From Acinetobacter johnsonii CIP 64.6 (lineage in GTDB: Bacteria > Pseudomonadota > Gammaproteobacteria > Pseudomonadales > Moraxellaceae): DNA of 53,257 nucleotides. The position numbers and the translations under genes were made by a program. The notes below the pieces were generated by a model. The model did no database searches. It was not told where the DNA came from and saw only the letters and a list, made by a program, of their open reading frames with translations. Below, one piece after another: positions 1-8,796 of this stretch. How positions within the stretch are numbered: the first letter of the stretch is position 1; every line of letters starts with the position of its first letter. The stretch lies in NCBI RefSeq assembly GCF_000368045.1, contig NZ_KB849235.1, positions 523,621 through 576,877 of the forward strand. Reading direction: 5' to 3'.

Positions 1-266
1 CAATTAAACGTTTAGGCAGGACACTATGGAAAAAATGGTCAGGCTATCATCGGCGAAGTTTGGTTGAAACTAAGATGCATTGCATCAAATTATTAGGAGA
101 TAAACTCAGTGCAAGGAGTTTTGATAGCCAAGTCAATGAGATCCATGCACGTGTAGCAGTCCTTAACAGATTTACGGAATTAGGTCGACCACTTACCCAA
201 GTTACGCCTTAAATTTGGCTCAATTCGGGGCGCTTTGCATTTCAAAACTTTGTGCAACAAAGCCCC
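1..266 (+). mobile_element. IS5-family insertion sequence, right end only
   Basis: The right end of an insertion sequence runs from the window edge to about 266. It holds the C-terminal part of an IS5-type transposase (stop at 210-212), about 54 nt of non-coding DNA, and an outer end reading TTTGTGCAACAAAGCCCC (249-266), which fits an IS5-type terminal inverted repeat. The boundary at 266/267 comes from protein continuity: the aminotransferase on the other strand matches its family up to codon 52 and then runs into IS sequence. The left end, the second inverted repeat and the target-site duplication lie outside the window. Confidence 0.8.
3..212 (+). CDS. IS5-family transposase, C-terminal fragment (cut by window edge)
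   Basis: The open frame enters from the left edge and ends with TAA at 210-212. Its last ~69 residues contain HRRSLVETKMHCIKLLGDKL followed by a stretch ending GRPLTQVTP. This is the conserved C-terminus of DDE transposases of the IS5 family: the E of 'LVET' is expected to be the last acidic residue of the DDE triad, and 'LGDKLSAR' follows it in many members. Whether the full copy is intact cannot be seen. It faces the truncated aminotransferase and is convergent with it. Confidence 0.8.
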   Translation: MKRLGRTLWKKWSGYHRRSLVETKMHCIKLLGDKLSARSFDSQVNEIHARVAVLNRFTELGRPLTQVTP

Positions 267-422
267 ATAAACATCATAAACAAAGACATTTTCACCTTTT
301 GACATAATTAAAGAACCTTCTTCTTTAAATGTGGTGAAATCTGTCCATGGGTGAATCACATGGTCTTTGTCTTTTTGCCAAATATCTTGAATATCAACAT
401 TTACTGGTAATTTAGAATTCAT
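267..422 (-). pseudogene. Class III aminotransferase, 5' remnant truncated by IS
   Basis: Only ~52 native codons remain. They start at ATG 420-422 with a good ribosome site (AGGAAGGA) and include DIQDIWQKDKDHVIHPWTDF and the 'GENVFVYDVYG' strand. This is the N-terminal signature of PLP-dependent class III (omega) aminotransferases, such as beta-alanine/putrescine-pyruvate transaminases, normally ~440-460 aa. After 'DVY' the frame enters the insertion sequence and ends at 180 after 28 foreign codons. The catalytic lysine and PLP-binding domain are missing, so no activity is expected. It lies 81 nt after the hydrolase gene on the same strand and was probably in its operon. A rescued downstream fragment outside the window cannot be excluded. 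Confidence 0.75.
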
Positions 423-503
423 TTTTGTCCTTCCTTAACACTTCGCCACACACCAATCCTGGAGGCGGCATTTTACGGTTTATTCATCAATCTCAATAGT
501 CTT

Positions 504-1763
504 TTAAACTGCTTGAGCACACTGAGTTTCTGATGTCTTCGCCTGCATGGCATCATAATTTAAAATGGCATTCAAAAGCACATCGGCACCTTGTGCAGCA
601 TCACATGCATACACATCTTCCGCCTCGTTATGACTTAAACCATCAATACATGGAATAAAAATCATCGTCGTTGGACAATGCTTTGCAATGTTAATGGCAT
701 CATGTCCTGCGCCACTTACAATGGTCTGATTTGAATAGCCCAGCGTATCTACAGCTTGTTGTACTGTCTCGACACATGCCTTATCGAAATAAGTCGCAGG
801 GCTTAACCAATGCTGTGAAATACTAATGTCTAAATCATGCTGCTCTGCCAGTGTTTGCAAAATCTTGCGTGTCTCGACTTCCATATCTTTCAGTGCAGCA
901 TCATTCGGATTGCGCAAATCAATGGTCCATTGAATTTGACCTGGAATGGTATTACGTGAAGAGTTTGCTACTTGCATTTCACCAAAGGTGACCAAGCCCT
1001 CTGGAAAGCGCTTACGGACATTGTGTTCTAATTCCACAATCATCGCCGCCGAACCCACCATGGTATCTTTACGCATATGCATTGGTGTTGTGCCTGCATG
1101 TGCCGCTTTACCTTTGGTTTCAACATCTAACCATAAAATGGCTTGTCCACCCGTAACGACCCCAATCGCAACTTGGCTCTGTTCCAACACAGGACCTTGC
1201 TCAATATGTGCTTCGTAATATGCTTTAAATGGACGCGCTAAAGGTGTTTCTCCTAGTTGGCCTGTACGGACCAATTCTGAATAAACCGAAATACCCTGTT
1301 TATCTGTACTCTCATAGACTTTTTGCTTCGGTAAAAGCACAGTAAATACCGCAGAACCCATCATCGCTGGAGTAAAACGTGCACCTTCTTCATTGGTCCA
1401 CACCACCACTTCCAAAGGATGGTGGGTATGGATGCCTTCTTCCGTCAAACGCTGTAACACTTCCATGCCCGACAAAACACCATAAATGCCATCGAAACGT
1501 CCACCTTTGGGCTGGGTATCTAAATGACTCCCCATAACGATAGGTAATGCCGTCGTCGAAAGCCCTGCGCGTCTTAAAATCAAGTTACCAATTTCATCAT
1601 AATGGATTGAAAGATTAATCTTTTTTGCCCATTCAATCAGCAAAGAGCGCCCAGCAACATCTTCATCAGATAAAGCTAACCGTGTGTTTCCGCCTTTATC
1701 TGTTGCGCCAATTTTTGCCATTTCCATTAGCATTTGCCACAATCGTTCCGCATTCGCTTTCAT
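504..1763 (-). CDS. M20-family Zn-dependent amidohydrolase (beta-ureidopropionase / N-carbamoyl-amino-acid hydrolase / allantoate amidohydrolase type)
   Basis: This 419-aa protein has the usual length and motif order of the M20 carbamoylase group: GSHLDTQPKGGRFDG (about 78-92, His and Asp metal ligands), NEEG (about 124-127, catalytic and bridging Glu), EAHIEQGPVLE, the dimerisation-domain motif GKAAHAGTTP, SGAGHDA, and the late 'DGLSHNEAE' His. Family members cleave N-carbamoyl amino acids, ureidopropionate or allantoate; substrate cannot be fixed from sequence. The downstream gene on the same strand is a class III aminotransferase. That pairing fits reductive pyrimidine breakdown (ureidopropionate to beta-alanine, then transamination), which is my preferred role by inference. 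The start at 1763 has a weak AAGAA site; no other start is clearly better. Confidence 0.85.
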   Translation of the reverse strand: MKANAERLWQMLMEMAKIGATDKGGNTRLALSDEDVAGRSLLIEWAKKINLSIHYDEIGNLILRRAGLSTTALPIVMGSHLDTQPKGGRFDGIYGVLSGMEVLQRLTEEGIHTHHPLEVVVWTNEEGARFTPAMMGSAVFTVLLPKQKVYESTDKQGISVYSELVRTGQLGETPLARPFKAYYEAHIEQGPVLEQSQVAIGVVTGGQAILWLDVETKGKAAHAGTTPMHMRKDTMVGSAAMIVELEHNVRKRFPEGLVTFGEMQVANSSRNTIPGQIQWTIDLRNPNDAALKDMEVETRKILQTLAEQHDLDISISQHWLSPATYFDKACVETVQQAVDTLGYSNQTIVSGAGHDAINIAKHCPTTMIFIPCIDGLSHNEAEDVYACDAAQGADVLLNAILNYDAMQAKTSETQCAQAV

Positions 1764-2016
1764 TTCTTAGCAACATCCATTTTAGAAATACTTTTATGGG
1801 GAGTTGAGTAACACCTCATTCTGTAAATTCACTCTAAAAAAAAAGGACAACACCAACAAGTGATAAATTTTAAACTACCGTATTAGTAAAACTTATACCC
1901 TATAACTCACGACCTAATCGCTTTCCTAATCACCTTAAAATATAAGCACTTCAATCCTAAACACATGCTGGGCATGACATTTTTAAATTGCCTTCTATAA
2001 AAGATTTTCTCTAAAA
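1764..2016. other. Intergenic region upstream of the amidohydrolase
   Basis: AT-rich spacer between the amidohydrolase start and the terminator of the TorF-like gene. It must carry the amidohydrolase promoter, but no convincing -35/-10 pair, operator or small ORF could be picked out by eye. Confidence 0.4.
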
Positions 2017-2055
2017 AAAAGGATTACCCTAATGCTCTAAAGTAATCCCTTTTAT
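2017..2055. terminator. Hairpin with A/T flanks, probable terminator between amidohydrolase promoter region and TorF-like gene
   Basis: GGATTAC (2021-2027) pairs with GTAATCC (2042-2048) around a 14-nt loop. Eight As precede it and CTTTTATACTTTT follows it. The end of the leftward TorF-like gene (2097) lies just to its right, so on the minus strand the hairpin plus its long T-run acts on that transcript. Confidence 0.6.
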
Positions 2056-2096
2056 ACTTTTCTAAGTTTCAAAACCAACGAATAAAAAAACAGCCC

Positions 2097-2849
2097 TTAA
2101 AAAGCCTTTGTTAAACTAAAAATGACAGCATCATCTGCACTGGATAATGCTTTATTAATATTCGAATCGACATAATACAGATCAAAAATAAAGTCATTGT
2201 AATTATAATTTCCGCCTACTTTATAGTCATAATATGAATCTTCTTGATCTGGTGCCCATAAAACATCATAAGCGGCATGACTTGAAAACTGGTTGTAACC
2301 GACTTGCGCATATGCAGTCCACTTTTCAGCAAATGGATAATTGTAAGTGGTTTCATATCGAAGCATTTTTCCAGTTTGGAAAAAATATTCTGGAGAATAA
2401 TAAAAAGTAAAATTCAATGTATCTTCAGCACTTAACAAACCCGTTCCCGTTGCAGCAACAGAATATTCTTCATAATCAGTATCGGGTAAAAACTTGTCTG
2501 CGCCTGGATAATTAATATCAGCATATTGAACATTCAATTTAAATCGATCATTCACGAGATAGTCATAGCCCAAGTAATAATCTAGCTCTATGCTACTGCC
2601 AATATCAAGTTCACTGTTTGAAGCAAAAAGTTGTGCATATAAGCCTGAATCATGATCAACTCTTAAAAACCCTTGTACTGCTGGATCGCCTTCCGTTTGC
2701 GAATAACCTCGCGAATAATAATCCGTTAAAAAAGCGACGCTCCCGCTTGTAGAGAAACCGTTAAAGAGGCTTGATTCTTCAGTCGTTTCTGCGTGTGCAT
2801 AAGAAATGGCGAGTGTTGCCAATAAAGCATAGACCAGCTTGTTTTTCAT
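2097..2849 (-). CDS. TorF-family putative porin (TIGR02001/Gcw_chp type outer-membrane protein)
   Basis: About 250 aa from the ATG at 2847-2849, which starts a classical signal peptide (MKNKLVYALLATLAISYAHA, cleavage after AHA). An in-frame upstream ATG at 2873 would add eight non-signal residues and is less likely. The mature part begins with 'GSVAFLTDYYSRGYSQT', typical of the TorF/Gcw_chp family of small predicted beta-barrels. It consists of alternating amphipathic strands rich in Tyr, Asp and Asn and ends in a C-terminal Phe (LTKAF), the usual outer-membrane barrel sorting signal. No substrate is known. It is followed by a terminator and appears monocistronic. Confidence 0.75.
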   Translation of the reverse strand: MKNKLVYALLATLAISYAHAETTEESSLFNGFSTSGSVAFLTDYYSRGYSQTEGDPAVQGFLRVDHDSGLYAQLFASNSELDIGSSIELDYYLGYDYLVNDRFKLNVQYADINYPGADKFLPDTDYEEYSVAATGTGLLSAEDTLNFTFYYSPEYFFQTGKMLRYETTYNYPFAEKWTAYAQVGYNQFSSHAAYDVLWAPDQEDSYYDYKVGGNYNYNDFIFDLYYVDSNINKALSSADDAVIFSLTKAF

Positions 2850-3221
2850 CGTGTTGTTTCCCATCAATTCCATGATTTTTATTGTTGCATTTTTATTGTT
2901 GTTCTTTTTTTACAAAAACATAGAACCAATTCTTGGAAATCGGAAGGAACCATTCCGCTCAATACTCAAGCTTTTTTCATACAACAAGAGAAAATACAGC
3001 TAGCTAAACTTAGTACAAATACACATAAATTCTTATTATTTTTTAGGTGATAAAACCACAAATAGTGCTTAATCTGCCACTATCACTTGATCGTTTTTCA
3101 CATCTTAAACCCTGTTTCTTGGATAAAAAAAATTTGATCACTAAAACAGTAATTTTCTTGCTATCAAGAATCTGATTTTGCCTACGTAAAAGATATATAT
3201 TCAAATCTGCGTCGAACTCTC
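2850..3221. other. Intergenic region, no gene recognised
   Basis: AT-rich spacer between the broken LysR gene and the TorF-like gene, both leftward. It contains an imperfect palindrome GGAAGGAACCATTCC (about 2942-2956) of unknown meaning. No ORF, tRNA or clear terminator was seen. The promoter of the TorF-like gene must lie here. Confidence 0.35.
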
Positions 3222-4168
3222 TTATTCATTATTCTTTGAATGATTTACATTAAATACACTTCTGAGATCATTTATAAAATACTGTTCCAGTAAAGATAAC
3301 TCACGATCTTTATGCCATGCTAATGAAATAGGGATAATAGAAACGTGAGGAAAAGGTGGAAGTTGTTTAAATAAATGATATTTACTGCTTTTCTCAATAA
3401 TGTTTTTTGGTAATAAACCTATACCAATACCATTTTGAATAAATCGAATTACTTCATCCATATTATTTGTCGTGACAAATAATCGATTATTTTTTAAAAT
3501 AATTTCTCTAACTTCATTTAATGGCGATGATGGATCATTTAATTGCTCACTCTGAAAAGAAATAAATCCATGACCTTTAATTTGTTCAACACTTTGAACA
3601 TCTTCGTATAAAGTGAGTGTTTATCACTGCAAAATAATGCATATTTTTGATTAATTAAAGTTTGATACTTTAATTTCGAATGCTGTGACTGATTAATTCC
3701 AATCCCAAGTGCTGGGATTTTTTGCAACAATAACTGTTGGATTTCTTTACTTTTCAAAACATCCACTTGGAAATCTACCAATGGGTATTTTTGATGAAAA
3801 TCATGTAGTAATTGGTCGTAACGTGTGGACTCAATACGACTTAGAACCAAAAGTTTAATCGTACCAGATAAGCTATTTTTCTCTGTATTTAACCGTTCCT
3901 CATAATCCATTAATTGACTATAAATCATCATACTTGCTTCAAATACAATCTCTCCAGTCGCGGTTAAATAGAATTTCCCCCCCGTTCGAATAATCAATGT
4001 TTCACCAATCTGCTCCTCCAGTCTTTTTAAACTTTGACTAATGGCTGATTGGGTTAAAAATAACTTAATTGCGGCTTTGTTCAAACTGCCTTCTTGAACA
4101 ATCACACGGAAGATACGAAGCAAAGACCAATTACATTTGTCTAGTAATACATTTGGTCTCATACCCAT
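3222..4168 (-). pseudogene. LysR-family transcriptional regulator, frameshifted
   Basis: Two abutting frames rebuild one LysR protein of ~315 aa, the normal family length. The first (start 4168) holds the winged helix-turn-helix: 'SLLRIFRVIVQEGSLNKAAIKL' then 'TQSAISQSLKRLEEQIGETL'. It reads to about 'KHSLYTK' near 3615 and then leaves frame. From there the second frame continues the effector-binding domain ('EDVQSVEQIKGHGF...', then 'MDEVIRFIQNGIGIGLLP') to the stop at 3222. The span is 947 nt, one base short of a multiple of three, so one base is missing near 3610-3620. There is no homopolymer or slippery heptamer there, so a mutation or sequencing error is more likely than programmed frameshifting. 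Its target is unknown. Confidence 0.8.
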
Positions 4169-4548
4169 ACCTCATCTTCTGCGATTTCATAAACTTCATT
4201 TTGATCATATCAAAAATACAAAAATCTAATTTTTTATTTTGCTTGCACTGGATGCCAGTTTTTCCCAGTGCATTGTATAAACCAGTTTCTAGAGAATTTT
4301 GAATCCCATTGTTTTTCAAAGAAGCTCTTAAAAGGGCGTTGAAGTATTCGTCCACTTTGCAGAAAAACAAGGCTATGCAAAATTTGCCCTTTTTTATGTT
4401 CATAGACGAGAGTCATTTGGACGTACACAATCAGAGCCAATTATATTGACCTTAATAATACCGTCTGCCTCTTATTAGGTTGCATCTTTAGATCACAGCT
4501 CTAGATTTTTATTAGTAATATGGATTAGCTTGTGAGGAAAACAACAAA
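4169..4548. other. Intergenic region, no supported gene
   Basis: About 380 bp between the LysR pseudogene and the tRNA-Ser terminator. Two overlapping leftward frames of 68 and 90 codons occur, but neither has recognisable domains, good codon use or a ribosome site. I regard the stretch as non-coding or decayed. Confidence 0.4.
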
Positions 4549-4582
4549 TAAAAAAGCCCCTTATAACTACAGAGGGCTTTTC
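4549..4582 (-). terminator. Rho-independent terminator of tRNA-Ser
   Basis: On the minus strand AAAAGCCC pairs with GGGGCTTTT around a loop and is followed by TTTTTATT. It starts about 6 nt downstream of the tRNA-Ser 3' end. Confidence 0.8.
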
Positions 4583-4587
4583 AAATT

Positions 4588-4678
4588 TGGCGGAAGCGGT
4601 GAGATTCGAACTCACGGAGGGGTATAAGCCCTCGTCGGTTTTCAAGACCGGTGCATTAAACCGCTCTGCCACGCTTCC
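4588..4678 (-). tRNA. tRNA-Ser (UGA)
   Basis: A 91-nt gene with encoded CCA. The acceptor stem GGAAGCG/CGCTTCC, anticodon stem CCGGT/ACCGG with loop CTTGAAA (anticodon TGA), a long variable arm and the TTCGAAT T-loop are all visible. The long variable arm and discriminator G are normal for serine tRNAs. It reads codons UCA and related UCN. Confidence 0.95.
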
Positions 4679-4687
4679 ATGTGCGCC

Positions 4688-4716
4688 ATCATACGGAGCT
4701 TTTGTTTTGATGACAA
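4688..4716 (-). promoter_or_regulatory. Sigma-70 promoter of tRNA-Ser
   Basis: On the minus strand TTGTCA (4711-4716) and TATGAT (4688-4693) are separated by exactly 17 bp. The -10 ends 9 bp before the mature tRNA 5' end. Confidence 0.7.
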
Positions 4717-4765
4717 GTAAAACTTACCATCAAAGCAATCAACTGCATATTGTTTCATCAAAAGT

Positions 4766-6805
4766 TTATAATTTCGAAGCGATTTCAGCACCTTCACGAA
4801 TTGCACGCTTCGCATCTAGCTCAGCAGCCAGTTTAGCACCACCAATAATGTGATAATTCGCTAGTGTATTTTGCTCAGCACTTGGCATCAGATCCTTCAC
4901 AGACTCCTGTCCTGCACACACAACGATGGTATCAACACGTAGCAATTGATCTTGTCCTGCCATATCCACCCAAAGCCCTTCATCAGTCACAGCTTTGTAC
5001 TGAACCCCACGTAACATACGTACTGCATGCTTTTTCAACTGTGCACGGTGTACCCAGCCCGAAGTTTTGCCCAAACCAGCTCCAAGTGCAGAGGTTTTAC
5101 GTTGTAATAAATAAATCTCACGAACAGGCGGATGAACTTCTGCGGCCTGCGTGCCTCCTTCAGAGACATAATTCGGGTTTGGATCTACACCCCACTCACG
5201 TTGCCAATCTGCAAGCGGTTGTGGCTGAGGTTGATGCTCTGGTTTCAATAAATACTCAGACACATCAAAACCAATCCCTCCAGCACCAATCACTGCAACC
5301 TTTCGACCGACAGGTGCGCCGCGTAACACTTCTGCATAAGACAAGACTTGCGGTGAATCACTCCCTTCGATACGTAATGCGCGTGGCACAACGCCTGTTG
5401 CAATAATAATTTCTTCAAAGCCTTCACGCTCAAGCTGCTCACGATTCACCTTGGTGTTTAAACGTAAGTCGACGCCAGTTTTTTCAATCTGTACTTTGAA
5501 ATAGCGAATGGTTTCATGAAACTCTTCTTTACCGGGTACAACTTTTGCCAAGTTGAACTGTCCACCAACCTCATGACTTGCTTCAAACAGAGTCACTTGG
5601 TGTCCACGACTGGCTGCAACCGTCGCGGCTGACATACCTGCGACGCCACCACCAACAACCGCAACTCGTTTCGGTTGTTTCGCTTTCAAATAAACCAACT
5701 CAGTTTCAAACGCCGCACGCGGGTTGACTAAACAAGTAGCACGTTGGTTTTTAAAAGTATGATCCAAACATGCTTGGTTACAGGCGATACACGTATTGAT
5801 TTCATCGACACGATTGGTCGCTGTTTTATTCACCCAAAAAGCATCGGCCAATAATGGACGTGCCATTTGCACCATATCAGCTTTGCCCGATGCCAAAATC
5901 TCTTCTGCCGTGTCTGGCATATTAATGCGGTTTGAAGCAATCACTGGCACAGCCACGTGCTTTTTCACTTCCGCAGTATAGTCAACAAAAGCAGCACGTG
6001 GTACCGAAGTCACAATGGTCGGAATCCGCGCTTCATGCCAGCCAATTCCTGTATTCAATAAGGTAATGCCTGCTTTTTCTAGTGCTTGCGCAATCGTAAC
6101 CACTTCTTGCATGGTATTGCCATCATGCACCAAATCGAGCAATGACAAACGGAAGCAAATAATAAATTTCTCGCCGACTTGTGCACGTATCCCTTTGACA
6201 ATTTCGACCGCAAAACGCATACGGTTTTCAATCGGCCCACCCCAACGGTCTTCACGTTGGTTCACATGACGGCTTAAGAATTGATTCAGTAAATAACCTT
6301 CTGAACCCATAATTTCTACACCGTCATAGCCCGCCTTTTTTGCAAGACTTGCACAGTTGACGTAGTCATCAATGGTATTCAAGATTTGTTTTTCAGACAT
6401 TTGACGCGGTTTAAAAGGCGAAATCGGCGACTTGATTGGGCTGGCAGAAACAACAAAAGGTTGGTAGCCATAACGTCCAGCATGCAAAATTTGCATTAAA
6501 ATTTTTGCGCCATGTTTATGTACTGCATGGGTCACTAAACGATGCGGAGCAATATCCCCCAGCGTATTCATCGTCCCGCCCGCAGGAAGAAGCCAACCTT
6601 GACGGTTTGGAGAAATCCCGCCTGTAATGATCAGACCAACACCACCTTTAGCACGCTCACCGAAGTATGCTGCCAATTTTGGATAATTATAAAAACGATC
6701 TTCCAAGCCCGTATGCATGGAGCCCATCACCACACGGTTTTTAATGGTGGTAAAACCCAAATGCAAGGGTTTTAAAATATGTGCATAGCTATTGGTTGTC
6801 ATCAT
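4766..6805 (-). CDS. fadH: NADPH-dependent 2,4-dienoyl-CoA reductase
   Basis: A 679-aa flavoprotein (E. coli FadH is 672 aa). Residues ~1-340 form an old-yellow-enzyme TIM barrel (LHLGFTTIKNRVVMGSMHTG near the start; GVEIMGSEGYLLNQFLSRHVN). A four-cysteine Fe-S site follows (CIACNQAC, then TC 10 residues later). Then come an FAD Rossmann motif (VAVVGGGVAGMSAAT) and an NAD(P) motif (VAVIGAGGIGFDVSEYL). The enzyme reduces 2,4-dienoyl-CoA intermediates during beta-oxidation of unsaturated fatty acids. Two adjacent ATG codons (6805 and 6802) follow AAGGA; the second has the better spacing. The gene stands alone between the tRNA-Ser promoter and the dld terminator. Confidence 0.9.
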   Translation of the reverse strand: MMTTNSYAHILKPLHLGFTTIKNRVVMGSMHTGLEDRFYNYPKLAAYFGERAKGGVGLIITGGISPNRQGWLLPAGGTMNTLGDIAPHRLVTHAVHKHGAKILMQILHAGRYGYQPFVVSASPIKSPISPFKPRQMSEKQILNTIDDYVNCASLAKKAGYDGVEIMGSEGYLLNQFLSRHVNQREDRWGGPIENRMRFAVEIVKGIRAQVGEKFIICFRLSLLDLVHDGNTMQEVVTIAQALEKAGITLLNTGIGWHEARIPTIVTSVPRAAFVDYTAEVKKHVAVPVIASNRINMPDTAEEILASGKADMVQMARPLLADAFWVNKTATNRVDEINTCIACNQACLDHTFKNQRATCLVNPRAAFETELVYLKAKQPKRVAVVGGGVAGMSAATVAASRGHQVTLFEASHEVGGQFNLAKVVPGKEEFHETIRYFKVQIEKTGVDLRLNTKVNREQLEREGFEEIIIATGVVPRALRIEGSDSPQVLSYAEVLRGAPVGRKVAVIGAGGIGFDVSEYLLKPEHQPQPQPLADWQREWGVDPNPNYVSEGGTQAAEVHPPVREIYLLQRKTSALGAGLGKTSGWVHRAQLKKHAVRMLRGVQYKAVTDEGLWVDMAGQDQLLRVDTIVVCAGQESVKDLMPSAEQNTLANYHIIGGAKLAAELDAKRAIREGAEIASKL

Positions 6806-6934
6806 GAATCCTTATCTTTGGCTTTGCAACTTGTTGCATACTACTTTAGCTGTTTTTTAAAATATTGGGATGACAATTTATAAAAAATTCTTGGTATCTC
6901 CGGTCAATTCAGCTGAGCTCTCAAAAACATAGGG

Positions 6935-6980
6935 CAATAAAAAAACCAGTGATGTTGCCGTCACTGGTTTAGTTTTTTTA
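6935..6980. terminator. Bidirectional terminator after dld
   Basis: AAACCAGTGA (6943-6952) pairs perfectly with TCACTGGTTT (6961-6970) around an 8-nt loop. Runs of A on the left and T on the right suit both strands. It closes the lactate operon, whose last gene ends at 6993. Confidence 0.85.
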
Positions 6981-6992
6981 GACCAATATCCT

Positions 6993-8690
6993 TTACTGCC
7001 AATGCTTCAACTTACTGGTTTGTCCAATACCTACATTAAAACTATTGGTTGGATCAAGCTTTTCATAATGTGTTCGTAGCGCAGGTTTTGCTACATATAA
7101 ATGTCCGACATTATGCTCAGCTGGGTATTCTGCCCCACGAGCATCCAGTAAATGCCACATTTGATGTTCCATCGCCAAAGGATCCACGCCTTTTTTCACA
7201 ATATAGTCCTGATGAAACACATGACATAAAAAGTGACCATAATAGAGTTTATGAACAATCAGATCATCCATCTCTTTGGGTAGGGTTTCCACCCACTCTC
7301 GATCATTCCGACGCAATGCGATATCCAGAGCCACAATATCTTCAACTTCTGAACGGTGCGTATCCCGATAGCGAATTGCTGCACCTGCAACGGCAAAGCG
7401 ATGTAAAAATGCTTTACGTCCTTCTTCCTCGGTACAGTGGAAAAAATCACCTGAGGTTTTATCTTGAAAATAACGTTTTAAAAAGCTTTCAACTTGCTCG
7501 ACATCTTGATTTTCAATCCGAATAACCAAGTGATGTTCATATAGATCACGGAAAGCATTCATCCGTTTCGGTAAATGATTGGGCAAAAATTTGGTCACCA
7601 GCTGTAAAACTTTATCTGACAGTCCTTTCATACCAAATTTTTCTAAGTACGCGTCGACCTTATCTTTCATTGCAAATGCAGCAGGTACTTTGGCTGTACC
7701 GAGTTTTTCAATGAACATAAAAGTGTCTTTGCCGTACTCCGCCCCAATGTCATAAGCTACTCGGTGAATGTATTCCCCTGCAATCGGTAATCGCGGCAAA
7801 TCTTTCAATAAAAAACGGCGAATTGTCGTCAAATCATCATGTGAGTTTGTACCCACGTAGAACACCTGACTTGGAATTTTTTCAAAGGTATCTAAACGTA
7901 CGGCAAAAACACACACTTTACCTGCAGAACCCGATGCTTCATATAAACGAGATGGATCGGCATTAAAACGTGCAGGCGTATTTTCATCAACTTGTTTAAC
8001 ATCATGTCCATAACGATGGTCCGATGCGCAGCAACCTGCGTTATTGATAATATCGCCGATTTGATAATTTTTCGTTTCAAGCTTGCTTAGAATTTCTTCA
8101 GGTGTTTCTCCAAGATTTACCCCTAGATGATTCACCAACTCTAACTGACCATCATCATTGACACGAGCGTACAATGCCAGCTCAGTATAAGCAGGACCAC
8201 GGCGCACCAAAGCACCGCCCGAATTATTACAGACACCACCTAAAACCGAAGCACCAATACACGATGAACCAATCACCGAGTGTGGCTCCCGATTAAATGG
8301 CACCAATTCTTTTTCAAGTCGATCTAGTGTTGCACCGGGTAGACAAATCACTTGCTGCCCGTCATTAATGACCTGAATGCCAACCAAACGACGCGTGCTG
8401 ATCAGAACCACAGGACGGTCATAATCATCGCCAAAAGGCGTTGAACCACCGGTCAAACCTGTATTGGCTGCTTGCATAATCACAATACAATCTGCATCAA
8501 CAGCCGCTTGCAATACTTGCCACTGTTCCAGTAATGACCCTGGTGCAACAACAGCCAGTACTTTCCCTGCACCGTAACGACGACCTTGGCGGTATAAACG
8601 TGTGTCTTTATCGTCAGTTAAAACGTGTTGTTTACCCACAATAGTGATGAGTTTTTGAATAGTTTGCTGTGGAGATAATTGAGTTTGCAT
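6993..8690 (-). CDS. dld: Quinone-dependent D-lactate dehydrogenase
   Basis: A 565-aa FAD enzyme close in length to E. coli Dld (571 aa). It has an N-terminal PCMH FAD-binding region (QAANTGLTGGSTPFGDDYDR; VIGSSCIGASVLGGVCNNSGG) and the Dld-specific C-terminal membrane-binding and substrate part (PKEMDDLIVHKLYYGHFLCHVFHQDY; MWHLLDARGAEYPAEHNVGH). It oxidises D-lactate to pyruvate at the inner membrane and passes electrons to quinone. It is the last gene of the lld operon, but 332 bp with a palindromic repeat separate it from lldD, so its expression may be uncoupled in part. The start has an AAGGAG site (8692-8697). Confidence 0.95.
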   Translation of the reverse strand: MQTQLSPQQTIQKLITIVGKQHVLTDDKDTRLYRQGRRYGAGKVLAVVAPGSLLEQWQVLQAAVDADCIVIMQAANTGLTGGSTPFGDDYDRPVVLISTRRLVGIQVINDGQQVICLPGATLDRLEKELVPFNREPHSVIGSSCIGASVLGGVCNNSGGALVRRGPAYTELALYARVNDDGQLELVNHLGVNLGETPEEILSKLETKNYQIGDIINNAGCCASDHRYGHDVKQVDENTPARFNADPSRLYEASGSAGKVCVFAVRLDTFEKIPSQVFYVGTNSHDDLTTIRRFLLKDLPRLPIAGEYIHRVAYDIGAEYGKDTFMFIEKLGTAKVPAAFAMKDKVDAYLEKFGMKGLSDKVLQLVTKFLPNHLPKRMNAFRDLYEHHLVIRIENQDVEQVESFLKRYFQDKTSGDFFHCTEEEGRKAFLHRFAVAGAAIRYRDTHRSEVEDIVALDIALRRNDREWVETLPKEMDDLIVHKLYYGHFLCHVFHQDYIVKKGVDPLAMEHQMWHLLDARGAEYPAEHNVGHLYVAKPALRTHYEKLDPTNSFNVGIGQTSKLKHWQ

Positions 8691-8796
8691 AAGGAGTTTT
8701 CCTATTCCAAATTTTAATTAAGGAATAATGTTTATTTATTCATTTATTTAACTTCTTATATTCGAATTCAAAGTGCAAAGATAAATTCCATATTTG

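Noticed and set aside
3600..3625. Programmed frameshift in the LysR gene
   Set aside because: No slippery heptamer or downstream stimulatory structure is visible; mutation or read error is simpler.
4131..4440. Two overlapping leftward ORFs of 90 and 68 codons
   Set aside because: No ribosome site, no recognisable domain, mutually overlapping frames, and atypical amino-acid make-up.
4864..5406. 180-codon ORF opposite fadH
   Set aside because: It is the complement of a well-supported FadH coding region and has the His/Gln/Leu-rich composition of a shadow frame.
7049..7525. 158-codon ORF opposite dld
   Set aside because: Antisense shadow of a conserved enzyme, with no ribosome site or domain.
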